Under the pieces are notes generated by a model. The model had not been told where the DNA came from and made no database searches. It was given only the letters and a program-made list of their open reading frames with translations. 64,000 bases of DNA. It comes from Prostheceraeus crozeri (Eukaryota > Platyhelminthes > Polycladida > Euryleptidae). The stretch spans positions 129,001-193,000 of the forward strand of contig CAJQUW010009024.1 in NCBI GenBank assembly GCA_907163375.1, written 5' to 3'. The position numbers were made by a program, and so were the translations under genes. This document shows positions 38,913-50,159 of this stretch, piece after piece; the stretch's first letter is position 1, and every line of letters starts with the position of its first letter.

Positions 38913-39043
38913 TGTTGCGTGTGGCGCAGTCAATGTCTTTTCTTTCTTGATTAGGTGACCGTTAAGGCCGTGGTCTCATAAAGACCGTTTGGGGCATTCT
39001 CTGTCTCATCAAAGGGCTTTTCACTCCTGAAAGTCAGCCTCGT
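38913..39043 (-). other. Conserved stem-loop GGTCT-TTATG-AGACC downstream of the 39,208 gene
   Basis: On the minus strand, GCCCC-AAAC-GGTCTTTATGAGACCACGGCC (about 38,990-38,960) is followed by CACCTAATCAAGAAAG and GCGCCACACGCAAC. It matches 7,709-7,760 and 4,490-4,535 in layout. It lies in the 3' region of the small minus-strand gene. Confidence 0.5.
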
Positions 39044-39208
39044 TTATGAAAGGCTCACACTCTCAACCGTTTGTAGAGTGAGCTGCTGGCAGCCTTCAAT
39101 CATTTGTCTCTCTACCTCTTCCTCTTTTTGTTGAAACTTTCTCTCAACTTCCTTCTTCGTAGGAGTTGAGCTAGCAAGAGGCGTGAATGATTCCTCTGTG
39201 TCGGACAT
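39044..39208 (-). CDS. Small acidic/coiled-coil protein (54 aa), spacer
   Basis: Starts MSDTEESFTPLASSTPTKKE and continues with a Glu/Lys/Gln helix (EVERKFQQKEEEVERQ). The start is chosen because a TATATA box (minus strand, 39,241-39,250) lies 33 bases upstream; an earlier in-frame ATG would lie above that box. It is divergent from the 39,364 gene. Function unknown; small early-type protein by style. Confidence 0.5.
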   Translation of the reverse strand: MSDTEESFTPLASSTPTKKEVERKFQQKEEEVERQMIEGCQQLTLQTVESVSLS

Positions 39209-39240
39209 GACTATGATAGTAAATTGCAAGACATTCTTCT

Positions 39241-39326
39241 CTATATATGAGAATGATGCATTGTGATTGATAAATGACTGTCGTCCAATGAGAGAGCGCG
39301 AAGCAGGGAGAGAGAATCTATATAAG
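39241..39326. promoter_or_regulatory. Divergent promoter with two TATA boxes
   Basis: The minus-strand box (CTCATATATAG, 39,241-39,250) serves the 39,208 gene and the plus-strand TATATAAG (39,319-39,326) serves the 39,364 gene; each is 33-38 bases from its ATG. A CCAAT-like CGTCCAATGAG lies between them, near 39,285. Confidence 0.65.
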
Positions 39327-39363
39327 TGCGGTGCAATGACCATTTCCTCATAATATCATTAAA

Positions 39364-39699
39364 ATGGATACACCACCGACCACCTATGCCTTACTCATGC
39401 CCAATGCCCCACGCAAGAGGCAAGTGAAAACTATTTACGATGGTGAGGTCGAGCCGCTGCAGTTGGATGAGGAAATCATCATCATTTCCGACGATGAAGA
39501 GGATAGTACTGATACAATCAGGGCTGCCTTCCTGAGTGTATCTCCAAAAGAAGTCATGATGGAGCGGTGTGTTGAGACTCTCCGGAGCTGGCTAGTCCTC
39601 TTCTCTCCTTCTAGTCAGCCCCGCAATCAAGAAGAGTTTGACTTGGTAGACTTAATGTATCGTCTTATTACAAAACGCATTGCCTTTATTTCTATTTAA
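39364..39699 (+). CDS. Small acidic protein with SUMO-interaction-like motif (111 aa)
   Basis: Starts MDTPPTTYALLMPNAPRKRQ. Residues ~36-47 read EEIIIISDDEED, a textbook SUMO-interaction motif (hydrophobic V/I core followed by Ser and acidic residues). The C-terminal half is helical (MERCVETLRSWLVLF, LMYRLITKRIAF). A TATA box lies 38 bases upstream and AATAAA overlaps the stop (39,698-39,703), so it is a complete compact transcription unit. Binding to SUMO or PML-type bodies would be known behaviour for viral early proteins, and here it is inference. No counterpart lies in either arm. Confidence 0.6.
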   Translation: MDTPPTTYALLMPNAPRKRQVKTIYDGEVEPLQLDEEIIIISDDEEDSTDTIRAAFLSVSPKEVMMERCVETLRSWLVLFSPSSQPRNQEEFDLVDLMYRLITKRIAFISI

Positions 39700-39703
39700 T
39701 AAA

Positions 39704-39975
39704 TGTGTATCATGACAGTGTTGTTTTTCCTTCATATATACTACATGACTTCGAAATGATCATCGAGTAAGCATAGTGTCGATTGGGAGCTATTGTTAGA
39801 ATAAGATATCCTATCATCTAGACACTTAACACAGTTACAAGAAATCATTCAACATATGAAACATGATTGAATCAATTGAAGCAACGTTATCAACCTAATC
39901 CCATATCTAAATTTCTCCATTTATTTCCATTTCTAGATAAATACATTGCAAAACAAAGACATGTAGTATGTAGGT
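39704..39975. other. No gene seen
   Basis: AT-rich gap between two convergent small genes. No motif was noted beyond the polyadenylation signal at its left edge. Confidence 0.5.
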
Positions 39976-40251
39976 TTATTTATCAAAGTTCAGTGGGACT
40001 GGTTTCAAGTCATTATAAATCCTGTAATATACCACTCGCTTTGGTGCATCCGCCACTCTTCTGAGCCGCGTCGTCTTTGGTGTGAACTCGCCCTCACTCA
40101 ATACAACTTGGGTGATGTCACTTTTTCTACCACTCTTCTCCTCGACAATGACGATTTCGGGTTTATTGTCACTGTTCACATCCTCGTCCCATTCATCAAC
40201 AACTTCGGAAATTTTGTAGAAAATATTCAAGGCTTCAGAAGAATTTGCCAT
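39976..40251 (-). CDS. Small protein with SUMO-interaction-like motif (91 aa)
   Basis: Starts MANSSEALNIFYKISEVVDE. PEIVIVEEKSG at residues ~31-41 fits a SUMO-interaction motif (I-V-I-V then acidic). The C-terminal half is basic (TRLRRVADAPKRVVYY). TATATAAG on the minus strand at 40,303-40,310 lies 52 bases upstream. It is convergent with the 39,364 gene. No family is recognised. Confidence 0.55.
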   Translation of the reverse strand: MANSSEALNIFYKISEVVDEWDEDVNSDNKPEIVIVEEKSGRKSDITQVVLSEGEFTPKTTRLRRVADAPKRVVYYRIYNDLKPVPLNFDK

Positions 40252-40302
40252 ACTATACTGTTCGATCGTATAACGTGAATGAGAAGTGATGCAATTGTTT
40301 CA

Positions 40303-40310
40303 CTTATATA
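40303..40310 (-). promoter_or_regulatory. TATA box of the 40,251 gene
   Basis: TATATAAG on the minus strand, the same octamer as the box at 39,319 (plus) and at 57,265 (minus). Confidence 0.6.
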
Positions 40311-40394
40311 GTTATTTAACAATGAGTCCCTCAACAGCCAATCAGAATGATTCTAATTTAGATGAAGATTCCTTTTTTCACTTTATCAACCTGT

Positions 40395-40677
40395 GTTGCA
40401 GTAAAACGTTTGTACAACATGATAAAGTTTCTGACTACACTCACAAGAGCTTGTTCACTAGTGAAGAGAGAAATGAGCATATGGCTGCATGTGGTGCAAG
40501 GGTGGCCTCCCGTTTCATTCCATTTCATCATTTATTCTTCCCCTCTGCATTCCATATCCGAAGATATGTGGCGGGCTTGGGACCGCTTTAGCTGCATTAG
40601 AAGGTAGCTCTTAAGAAGGCTCATGGGACGTTCTCGGGATCGTAATCAGACACCTTACTTTAGACCGATTCTGCTGA
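40395..40677 (-). repeat. Block shared with the MTK 3' region of element A
   Basis: CACAAGAGCTTGTTCACTAGTGAAGAGAGAAATGAG corresponds to the element A stretch at 15,865-15,905, and GGCGGGCTTGGGACCGCTTT, GCTGCATTAGAAGGT to 15,998-16,035. It includes the UUCG hairpin at 40,553-40,568 (CATATC/GATATG form). The reading frame of the MTK tail is not kept here although the hairpin is. Confidence 0.55.
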
Positions 40678-41550
40678 GAGTGATGGACATAGATAATCCA
40701 TTTATTTCATTTACCTGTTTGATCAAGTCATCAACAGTACCAGATTTAAAAAGCACAAAGCGTTCATGCATGCGATCAAGGGGAAGAAGGGTAATATTAA
40801 ATTTTTTCCTGTGCCGATATGGATATTTCTTAATATGCTTTGATACTTTCATGGACACCTGAGCTCTCAAAGGGAAGGCACCGCCTCCTTTTACTTCTGA
40901 AAATTTTGTGATAGGTAGAAAGAAACGTGATTTAAGATTCAATATCTTTTGCAGAGCTCCACTCACATAAAATCCATGGGAAATAGTAGTCGGTCTCATG
41001 TAGAGGGTAACTTTATGTAGATTTGGATCCATCTGCCATAACCATACATCCTTTGCCAAATCATTCATAACATTCAATAGGCGTTGAATTTTCATATAAT
41101 AGTATGATTTCTCTAAGCGATGACGAAATGATGGGTTTGTAGGTTGTTTCCATTTCAGGGGTGAGGCATTTTTAGCAATGGGTATGTCTGTATCTGCAGT
41201 GATAATTAAAGTAGGGCCATTTACAATCTCAGCAACAGCTCGCTTTCCCCGACGGGTGTTTACTGTAGGAATAGAATTCCACTCTGCTGCATCTTCATTC
41301 AAGTTGTAGGTATGTACTTTATCATTTCGCTCTAGTTTTGGAAAGTACAAGTTTGATCCGTTGCAGTGCCTAATGTAATCTCTTAATTTGCAATAGTTCT
41401 TATATTATTCACATAGCTCAAATCTTGCAGGGCAACTTCCCAATCACCATTTAAGTCAATCGGCTGCGTTAAATCAGTTTCAAACTCGGCAGCAGTATTT
41501 TCATATCGCTCAGGTTGAGCATTACTGGGAAACACTGCTGTAAACTCCAT
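40678..41550 (-). mobile_element. Minor capsid (penton-like) protein, right arm (fossil)
   Basis: Starts at 41,550 with the same N-terminal signature as 37,834. The middle includes WNSIPTVNTRRGKRAVAEIV and FYVSGALQKILNLKSRFFLP, which the left arm lacks. The gene is cut by the inner boundary of the inverted repeat at 40,678 and its C-terminal half is missing. Broken. Confidence 0.75.
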
Positions 41551-41580
41551 GTTAAAGTATCAACATAAAGTGTCGTTTGC

Positions 41581-42146
41581 TTAGGCGTTATGTCGCATGA
41601 CACAACGAACTGCTGTTTTCAATCTATTCACAGTAGGCACTTTTTGTCGTCCTAAGAATTTGGTTAAGAGTGATTGGCTTCTCACATAATGTACTCCCCT
41701 AAGTATGCTTGTACCACCTTCTTTCATATTGCGATAGTTGATACAACCAAATATGACTTGATATCTTGGTCTTCTACGTTTAAAGTCTGTAAGTGTATGA
41801 AATATTTCGCGTTTTATTGATGAGCTCACATGGCAGCTATTTTTTAATTCCATTGCAATGCGACGTACAGGATTGATCAAATCGATGCCACCTACAGGCG
41901 ATCGCTTAAAGCCATGATCTGTTAACACCATTTCCACGCATGACCCATTCGCTGACGTAAAATCTGACGTTTGTAAGCATGATTTTGCCAAGGATCGGCT
42001 ATGCCGGAAAGAATTACATCTTCAATAGGTCTTGTTGCATGAATAGGTGATTTGATGAGACGAACTGCGTCATCTAATCCTCGTCCCGCTAATGTCACTA
42101 TTGCAAATGATAATATGATGATCAACCTTAACATGACTTCGTCCAT
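41581..42146 (-). mobile_element. PD-(D/E)XK restriction-endonuclease-like protein, right arm (fossil)
   Basis: Mirror copy of 37,238-37,803, with the same GGIDLIN, MELKN and VIFGCIN blocks; the core part is the same as the left-arm product. Preservation of these blocks in both arms only reflects recent duplication, so it is not independent support for function. Confidence 0.55.
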
Positions 42147-42969
42147 TTCTTATGAATGCTTGGCTTAAACGAGAAGACTAAGCAAACGTTTTGATGTGTC
42201 TAAAACTAACCATGATTGCCAAGCTCTCTTCTCAGTGTCACGTTACATGGAAAGCTCGACGCATTACCTTTTACGATACTCATCGACAAGTTAAAATAAG
42301 TTTATCCCCTTTTCAAATGGATAACCTCCACGATGCTTTACATATCATGCATCATCCAATGTACTATATCCCTCTAGGTGGACGTCTATTCATTATATGG
42401 CTCATTACTCAATAAACCGCAAGCTGGTCGGTTGTGCGTTCTCGTCTTCTGTAGAAAGTAGTGGTATATTACGTGGTTATACTGATTTCCTCTGTGTATT
42501 TGGGTCGAATTTTGGATTGCTGAGTTCGTCTTGGAGTTCAGCATCGATTTCTACAATTAATTTTCTATAATTTGTTGGGGATTGGCTGTTATTGTGTGGT
42601 TTTTGGATTTTCGAGTTACAAATCAAATCGATCATTGTTCACATCTGGTTTTTTTTGTCCGGTCTGCGTCGCTGATTCTACGTTTCTTGCTGCCGACGTC
42701 ATCGATTAGCATTGTGAATTCGTTATTATTCAGCTTGCTTTGGGAGTGTTTGACCAGCTGGTATTGTCAGCGGTTATTCATCGATCAGCTGTTACTGAAA
42801 GGTCATTCTGCAACCACCCTCGCCCGAAAAATTACGATTATTGATTTTTTTGCACGTGACTATTTCGTCAACACAATTACGTCAATAGATATCTAAGCTG
42901 CAGAAAGCATCTGGCTTGATTCAACGTATTGTCTATTGTGATTTCCTCAGTAACCTATAAAGTACACAA

Positions 42970-43682
42970 ATGACTCCAACCAGGAACACGCGATCAAATT
43001 CTAGCGGCAATATAACTTTGGACATTTTCAAACAAGCCCTCGTTGACAATAAAAACGATATTACAAGTTCTATTTCCGCGAAACTTGATAAAGTAAACGA
43101 GAACTTAAATTCCATGTTAGCCAGAATTGATCGACTTGACGAAATTATTAGTTCAGTTAGAAAGATTCAAGATGAACAAGAAAAAGCAATCACCAATATT
43201 ACAGATGCATTGACCTCTGTTCCTTCTGGAGATGATTTACTGAAAGAAGTCGAGCAGCGGCAGGACAGGGCAAACAACTTAATAATATTTGGGTTACCTG
43301 AAGTTCTCGGTGGTGGTTCCATCGAGGAAAAGAGGGAAAATGATATTGAGAAAATTGAAGAAATTGCTAATGTTCTTCAAGTTCCTGATGTTGAAGTGTC
43401 GACTTGCAACCGAATCGGGCGGCAAAAAATGAATTTCCACGCATGCTTAAGGTCAAATTGAGCAATAAGGACAAGAAATGGGAGCTTTTGAAACGATCCA
43501 GATATCTAAATGGTTCGAAGTTTAATAACATCTTTTTGAAGCCGGACCTGACACCCCTGCAACAGGAGCGGGAGAAACACCTAAGAAACCAGCTAAAACG
43601 TCGAAGAGATGAGGGCCTTGATGTTGTGATACATAAAGGTTCTATACGTCTAAGATCTGAGATTCGGAATTTTCACCATTGA
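42970..43682 (+). pseudogene. LINE ORF1, coiled-coil RNA-binding protein, right arm
   Basis: MTPTRNTRSNSSGN start, a long coiled coil (residues ~25-90: LDKVNENLNSMLARIDRLDE), then a region with NLIIFGLPE, the RNP-like strand of L1-type ORF1 RRM domains, and a basic C terminus (HLRNQLKRRRDEGLDVVIH). A frameshift near 43,430-43,460 separates the two parts. It would coat LINE RNA. Confidence 0.8.
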
Positions 43683-46294
43683 TTTTATCAAGAACGGATG
43701 TTGAATTGCCGATATTTGGTGTAACAAATCTTAACCGTGCGTATAATAAAATGGACGATCTACGGGTCTTAATTTCAGCTAAGTCGTTTCATATTTTTGG
43801 TGAAACAGAGTCTTGGCTTTCAGAAATGCATTCCGATGATTTTTTTCCAATCGATGGTTTTGATTTGTTTCGCGAGGATCGTTCTGACAGTAGAATTGGT
43901 GGCGGCGTTATTCTGTGGGCAAAATCATGTCTCAGACCTATCAAATGTTAACCTAAGGGGTATCATTTCGGTTCTGACAGTGTCTGGATATTAATGCACG
44001 CGTCAAAGATTTGCTTTATTTGTATTTATATCCCTCCTCCTTCGGTCATTAAATTTTCAACCAGCGTGATATCTTTTTTAGCGCAGAACATAGATGACAT
44101 TTTGATTGCTTACCCGTAATACGAAATCATTATCACAGGCGACTTCAATCGAATTAACATCGGCCATTTATCAATTAGTTTTGACCTGAAAAACATTGTG
44201 ACTGAACCAACAAGAGGAAACGCTATATTAGACATTGTCCTTCTAGGATCGTCGTTCAGTGATAAATACGAAGTTTATGTCGGTCCTCCGGTCGCTAACT
44301 CCGACCACAAGACAGTACTTTGTTCGCCGAAGACTGCTGATTCTTCCCCTCAAAACAGAATTTGTACCATTCATGATTTACGCAAATCCAACGTTGCGAA
44401 TTTTGTCAACAAGCTAAGTGGGGTAAACTTTGTTCCTTTATACAATATGAATTTATCCGTAGATGAAAAGTGCGACTTACTGTGTGATACTGTAAACGAT
44501 TGTTTCAAGCAGACCATACCCTCAAAATCAGTTATAATGACTCCTCGAGATAAGCCTTTCGTCACGCCCTTACTAAAATCTTTGATCAACGAGCGATGGT
44601 GTGCATATCGACAAGGGAACTTTCCTCTATACCATCGACTTAGTATTAAAACAAAACGCATGTTAATTAAAGAAAAATGCAAATGGGCTCAGAAATCCAA
44701 GGAGAGCAGAAAGAAAACGTGGCAAGTTGTGAATGAGTTCAGAGGCTCTAAGAAAGGTGCCGTGTCTTTTTTGGACTCGATTGTATCAAGTTTCCCGAGC
44801 ATTCATGAGGCTGCTGAAAACATAAATCATATATTCCTTTCAAACCAAGTCATTCGTGCGGAAAGAGATCATGTGGAGTGTGGCAGTGATGAGAGATACA
44901 ATTGGTGCACTGTATTTGAAGTTGATTATGTTTACAATCTGATTGTTTCAATGATGAAGCCCCAGGTCACGATCAAATTCCGTCGATACTGTACCGATAT
45001 TCTGCACATATTTTGGCACCTCCCTTGACCCACATCATCAACTTGTCAATCATCAATCGAAAGTATCCTGGTGCTTGGAAGAGAAGTGTTATAACTCCAA
45101 TTCCGAAACGCTTTCCAATATCAGTCAGTGAGCTCAGACCGATATCTTTATTACCAGCTCTATCCAAAATATGCGAAAAAGCTGTGCTTAACTCCGGCAT
45201 TTCAGACAAGCTACGCCAAACTTTTGGACAAGGTCAATTTGGGAATCTACCGCTGTCGTCTACCACAGCTGCCTTGATCTGCCTGCACGAAAACATCACA
45301 GTAGCTATGGAGGATAACAACACCTTGGCAGTGACTGTTTTGGCCTATGACTACAGCAAAGCTTTTGACCAGTTAGGTCACGATGTTATCTTGAACCATC
45401 TCGTGATCAACAAGCTTCCCACAGGATTTATCAACTGGGTCAAGGAATACTTGTATGGTAGGACTCAGTCTGTGAAACTGTCCAATTCCTGTAGCAGTCA
45501 CCTACCTGTTATTTCTGGAATTCCACAGGGATCATTAATCGGTCCGTATTTGTTTAATTTAGTCGTCGGTTCATTGCGTCCTATGTACCAGAGCACAACC
45601 ATTATTAAGTATATTGACGACTGCACATTGGTAATTCCGATTTCCAATCCTTGTGACACTAAGATTCTGCAAGAACACGACAATATGCTTCATTGGTCAG
45701 CGATGAACAGTTTATCTTTGAATGACGCTAAATGCAAGCTTATGTGGATTCCAAGAAGAAAAGATTGTATTTCCCCCAATTTTACTGGTTACCGAGCTTA
45801 AGATTCTTGGAGTGCATTTTACCTCCGATCTCAAATGGAATAGACACTTCGAGTTCGTCAACACTGTCGCCTCTCGCCGACTTTATGCCCTCCGCATACT
45901 GAAACCTTTACTGGACCACCAAACCTTGATGCACGTTTATAAGGGATTAATTTTGTCAATTATTGAATAATGTTCCCCTCTCTTTGTTGGCATGTCAGCT
46001 CAGAACGCCTCAATACTTGAGAAAATCCAACGAAGAGCTCACGTCATAATCTGTGGTGAATCACGTTGTTGTCAGTGCATTTCTTTTCCAAATTTAAAAG
46101 AACGACGCAAGATAGCATCCATTAAATTGCTTTTGAAAATATGCAACTTCCCTTCACATCCTTTACATGAGCTTTGTCCCAAGAAATCTTTGCGTTCCAA
46201 GAAGTTTATACAGCCTCAATCTGTGACATCCCGAAGACGAAACTCCTTTTTCCCTCTGACAACAGCTCTGGCAAATGGTACGTGTATAATTTGA
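43679..46294 (+). pseudogene. LINE ORF2, endonuclease and reverse transcriptase, right arm
   Basis: Endonuclease pieces: FGETESWLSE, IGGGVILWAK, ITGDFNRI and NSDHKTVL. Reverse transcriptase: LRPISLLPALSK, YDYSKAFDQLGHD, GIPQGSLIGP, and YIDDCTL at the catalytic site. The C-terminal part has HPLHELCPKKSLRSKK. The frame breaks near 43,950, 44,120, 44,960-45,020 and 45,790, and a stop lies near 45,968, so it is inactive. The thumb reads KILGVHFTSDLKWNRHFEFV, like the LINE tail at 28,067. Confidence 0.88.
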
Positions 46295-46731
46295 CTTTGC
46301 CTCGTTATCTTTACCGTTACCGTACTTATATTGTACATTTCTAAAGAATCAACACAACCTTTGAATGAATTCTTTCTGTCTGTATTTATCATTGCTGTGA
46401 ATCTATACTGATTGTCGTGATTTTTAATGTTTTCAAAAATATACATTTACTTACTTACTTACTTATTCGACGAGATTTCATTGCTTTTTATTATCAATAT
46501 GGTGTTATACATTTTACATCCTCAAGTTGGAACAAGTATAGAGAACGTATACATCCTCGCATAATGACTTACCTTCAACAAACCAACACTCATAAGCATG
46601 AATGTAGCAAGTGAACAATGTCTTCTTATCTCTACCTATTCATGTTTGATGACGAAATACAACATATTCAATCACATCATCTACTTTTCCATTGAAGTAT
46701 AATAAAGAAAACAAATTTTAATCGTACATAT

Positions 46732-47193
46732 TTATTGAATGCTTTTATAAAAGTTACGAATGCGCTTTTCATTGACAAGGGTATCATGTGAAAAATGTTT
46801 ACAAATGTCATGTAAAGAGTCATAATGTGGTCGTTGCATTACAAAGTAGTAGGCATATGCTCCACATGTTGAAGACAAGGGATGTTGATAGGCCAAAGCA
46901 TTGCGAATCCATTTTCGTGAATGACGGTTCATGAAACGTGTGACATAATCACAATTTGTTAAGGCCAATGAATCAAAGATTTCACCGCAATAGTTTTTAT
47001 CAACAAACAAAATTTTCCAGTGTTTACCGGGGAAGTGTGCTGTATCAGTATTCATGATAATGAATGAGGGCGGTTTTGGTAAAACTGTGAGCATATTATT
47101 AATGGAAAACACACCTCGAAATCCTGCAACAGTGCGTTCATCACCATGTTCTTGAACGACTCTCTCTAGCTCTGCATCAGATAACCAACTCAT
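46732..47193 (-). mobile_element. PRO: Adenain-like cysteine protease, right arm (fossil)
   Basis: Open over 153 residues, the longest copy in the window: MSWLSDAELERVVQ start, NTDTAHFPGKHW with the catalytic histidine, DSLALTN with the acidic residue region and STCGAYAYYFVMQ with the cysteine. It looks whole in length. Virion maturation protease by family knowledge. Confidence 0.87.
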
Positions 47194-48480
47194 TAACTTG
47201 TATAAGAAGCGGAAACGTCACGTAGTCTGTTAATTCGAATGGTGGAATCGTACACAGCATAGATGAGTACATTGACTGTTTTCGTCAAATATTTTTCAAA
47301 GAAGAATTCTAGTTTAAGACCCTTCGTGGCTGTGCCCGGACGATAAGAAGCACCTGCTTCATTGTTTGCTGTCAAATCAAATGCATAAAGTGTATAACCT
47401 TTAGCAAATTCAGCATAGGTCAAACCATTGGTGTCATAAGTATTCCAGTATTTAAATGTCTCCATAGTATTTTTTGATATGAGCGAGAATAATGTCCATT
47501 AGCGAAGTCTGGGCAAAAAGGAGTACCAGGAATGCAATCAGTATCGCGATACAATCCGATTTGATTTAAACCAAAGTGCTCAAAGTTGAGGGGATTATTT
47601 GATATATTACCATTGTATGCATCATTTGCAATCAATCCCACAATGATCATTTTTGGTGATTGTATAGGAAACAAACTATCTTTAACAAAGCTCTTTTGCG
47701 AACAAGGAATGGTGAAACTATGGATCTCAGTATGATTTACATCATAAAGAGCATCATACTTCTTCAAACCCATCTCGTGACCATCAATCACCGATGGATT
47801 CACTGTCATTCGTCGCACATAAAGTCTAACACTTTCAAACACAATCTTAAATTCAGTCTTTGCTCCATAAGAACTCAATACAAATTTAGGATCGTTCGGC
47901 AAGAGATGAACTCGCATGTCTACTTTTGACATTAAGAAACGTGATTGACGGAAAAAGTCCAAGTATAGGGGACAATATAATTCACACACCCTACTTTCTG
48001 CAGTCCACTTTTCACGAGTGACAAATCCCTTGTTTTTGTCACTATCAAATTTACCAGCTTCATCTTTACACCAACCCATAACATCCATGTGACTCCTTTG
48101 TGCTTGTGGCTGGAACTGCATGATTGTTGAAAAATAACCGAGATAGGGATAACTGTGTTGACCACCTTCAACCCGAGTTTCACCAATGGTCAATGATACA
48201 TCCTTGAAGAGCGTTGCTATTGCCAAGTTATTCACGGCTACTTTGTGCTTGTCGTCAAGGTTTGTACCGTCCTTATTTACTATCTTAAACTTGACATGTA
48301 GATTGATGTCATTTACATCGATGTACTCAGCATCATTTCCTGGTATTAAAAATCAATGACACTACCAGAATCAATCAATACTCGTCTGTGGATAACGAAT
48401 GGATACATAATTTCTAATGATATCCGTCTGTATAGGTGTTCTATCAAATAAGCAAAGGGATGAGGTTTTACATTCCATAT
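47193..48480 (-). mobile_element. MCP: Major capsid protein, right arm (fossil)
   Basis: Mirror copy of 34,980-36,262 with the same blocks (VNNLAIATLFKDVSLTIG, LDFFRQSRFL, NPSVIDGHEMGL). It starts near 48,480 and its end overlaps the protease start. Broken. Confidence 0.9.
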
Positions 48481-48870
48481 TTAAAACAGTCCACGTCGTC
48501 TGCGTTTGCTAGGAGGTATAAGAGATGCTCTTCGCTTACGTTTGCCTGAAGTAGAGAGTGGATTGATATGACTGATGACAGACCTGATACCAGCCTTACC
48601 GACATTCTTCAAACGCTGTATTCCATGACGCTTTAGAGATTCACGAATCGGCAATCTTCCTGAAAGCGCATCACTTGCTACATCTGCTGCTAATCCTACA
48701 GCTTCCTTTAAAGCTGATTTTCCCACATTTGCGATAGTGGGGCGCATCATACCCTTGACAGCACCCAATAGGCTACCCCTTTTTGACGTCTCGATCCAGC
48801 ATAAACGGGAAATCCAGCTCCATGACTAGCATAGGAGGGGGCAGAATGAAACGTAGCAGTTTGATCCATA
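48481..48870 (-). mobile_element. Second pX-like basic virion protein, right arm (fossil)
   Basis: Mirror copy of 34,590-34,977, with the same helical middle and SKRRRRGLF end. Directly upstream of the capsid gene. Confidence 0.55.
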
Positions 48871-48906
48871 GGTATTTATTTATATTTACACAATTCATTA
48901 CTTTGC

Positions 48907-49957
48907 TTAGGAACGTTGTCTAACACGATAAAGGTCAGAATGACGAATCCAACTGTTCATTGAATTTGGATAGCCAGCCCATTTCACCAGGCTCCACTTT
49001 TTCCCTTGTCGCATTTGGTGATGAAGTATCTTTTCAACCATGTAGTCATCATCTTCTTTGGTGATGGGTGTTATCTCATGACGATAAAAACTCCCTTCAA
49101 TCTCTTCACCATGATAATCGCGAAGCTTGTAGGCAGTGGGCTTGAATTTCTCGTTAACCTCAGAGACAGAAAATATTTCTTCCGTCCAATTGGGAAGACA
49201 TTCTTTCGCAAACACGCTTTTCACCTTGGAAATGTGAACTTTGTCATCAACCTGAATGTCACGTTTACCTTGTGATGGTTGCTTGCGTTTAGCATTGATT
49301 TCACGGATTGTATCCACCATGTCTGGAGTTTTGTCAGCAGGTTTGTGACCAATCAACGATGAACAGAATGATTGTAAGCGTGTACTGTATCTTGTAATAC
49401 ATCCGTCCACTTTTGTGTTACTTTTGCAGTGAAATAGCGCCATAGACGAGTTTTCAGTGTACGATTAAAGCGTTCTTGTATGCACTTTTCACACTAAACA
49501 GCTCAATGTTGTGTTTGCGAAATAAAGCACGCACATGTCTGTTTTCAAACTTTTTCCATTGATCAGTTTGAATACGTGTGGGAATGCGTCCTTCACTGAA
49601 AATATTTTGAAAAGCCTCAGCCACTTCTTCACCACGCTTTGTCTTGAGTGGTTGAACCCAAGCATAACGAGAAAATAAGTCAATGACAGTTAGGAGAAAG
49701 CGATAGCCTTTATTCTTTTTAGCTAATAAAGAAACATCAGCCAAATCTTGCCACTGTTCATCAATATCATGGACGATATATGAACGGGTAGGATAACGTT
49801 TTCGAGCTTGTGTGTGCAATGTATATGCAGGTTGAGCTTTTAACCATCTCTTCACTTGTTTTTGTGAATAACCACTTGCTTGTGACAACCTTTTCACTGA
49901 AGCATAACCTGCATAATGCTTTGGGTTATAGTAAATTGATTTCAGTTGTTCATCCAT
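48907..49957 (-). mobile_element. INT: Integrase with chromodomain, right arm (fossil)
   Basis: Mirror copy of 33,496-34,547: the rve core (VIDLFSRYAWVQPL, IQTDQWKKF) at 49,957-49,454 and the linker and chromodomain (VKWAGYPNSMNSWI) at 49,443-48,907. Broken. Confidence 0.9.
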
Positions 49958-49963
49958 CGTCTA

Positions 49964-50158
49964 TTAAGAGGGATTGTTTATTTGCCTCAAAGTATCAGTC
50001 TTTTTCTCCGCTAGGGTTTGCGTTTGTGTTTGAGACCTGTTTTTGCTACTTTTTTGAGCCGTCTTGTATGAATCACTTTTGCAACATGTACTTAAGCAGT
50101 TCAATGACACATGAATGTTTGGCAACTCTGAACATGGGATGCAACATAGCTTCTTCAT
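49964..50158 (-). CDS. Small Cys-rich protein, right arm
   Basis: Identical product to 33,295-33,489 (MKKLCCIPCSELPN). Unknown; it could be incidental. Confidence 0.33.
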   Translation of the reverse strand: MKKLCCIPCSELPNIHVSLNCLSTCCKSDSYKTAQKSSKNRSQTQTQTLAEKKTDTLRQINNPS

Positions 50159-50159
50159 A

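Larger units (their letters stand above)
42397..46462 (+). mobile_element. Near-full-length CR1/L2-like LINE, right arm only
   Basis: 4,066 bp with a ~570-bp 5' leader, ORF1, ORF2 and a (TTAC)n tail (46,445-46,462). TTAT at 42,393-42,396 and 46,463-46,466 is the short target duplication; the left arm has the empty site CATTATTCGACG. It is the same family as the LINE at 19,638 (related ORF1 end and ORF2). Several frameshifts make it inactive. Confidence 0.92.
42191..46614 (+). pseudogene. PC4-like gene split by a LINE, right arm
   Basis: The first part (42,191-42,396) carries the TFYDTHRQVKISLSPFQM core and ends at GGRLFII. The rest (46,467-46,614: DFIAFYYQYGVIHFTSSSW, NKYRERIHPRI) lies on the other side of a 4.07-kb LINE. 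The left arm has the uninterrupted gene. Confidence 0.75.
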
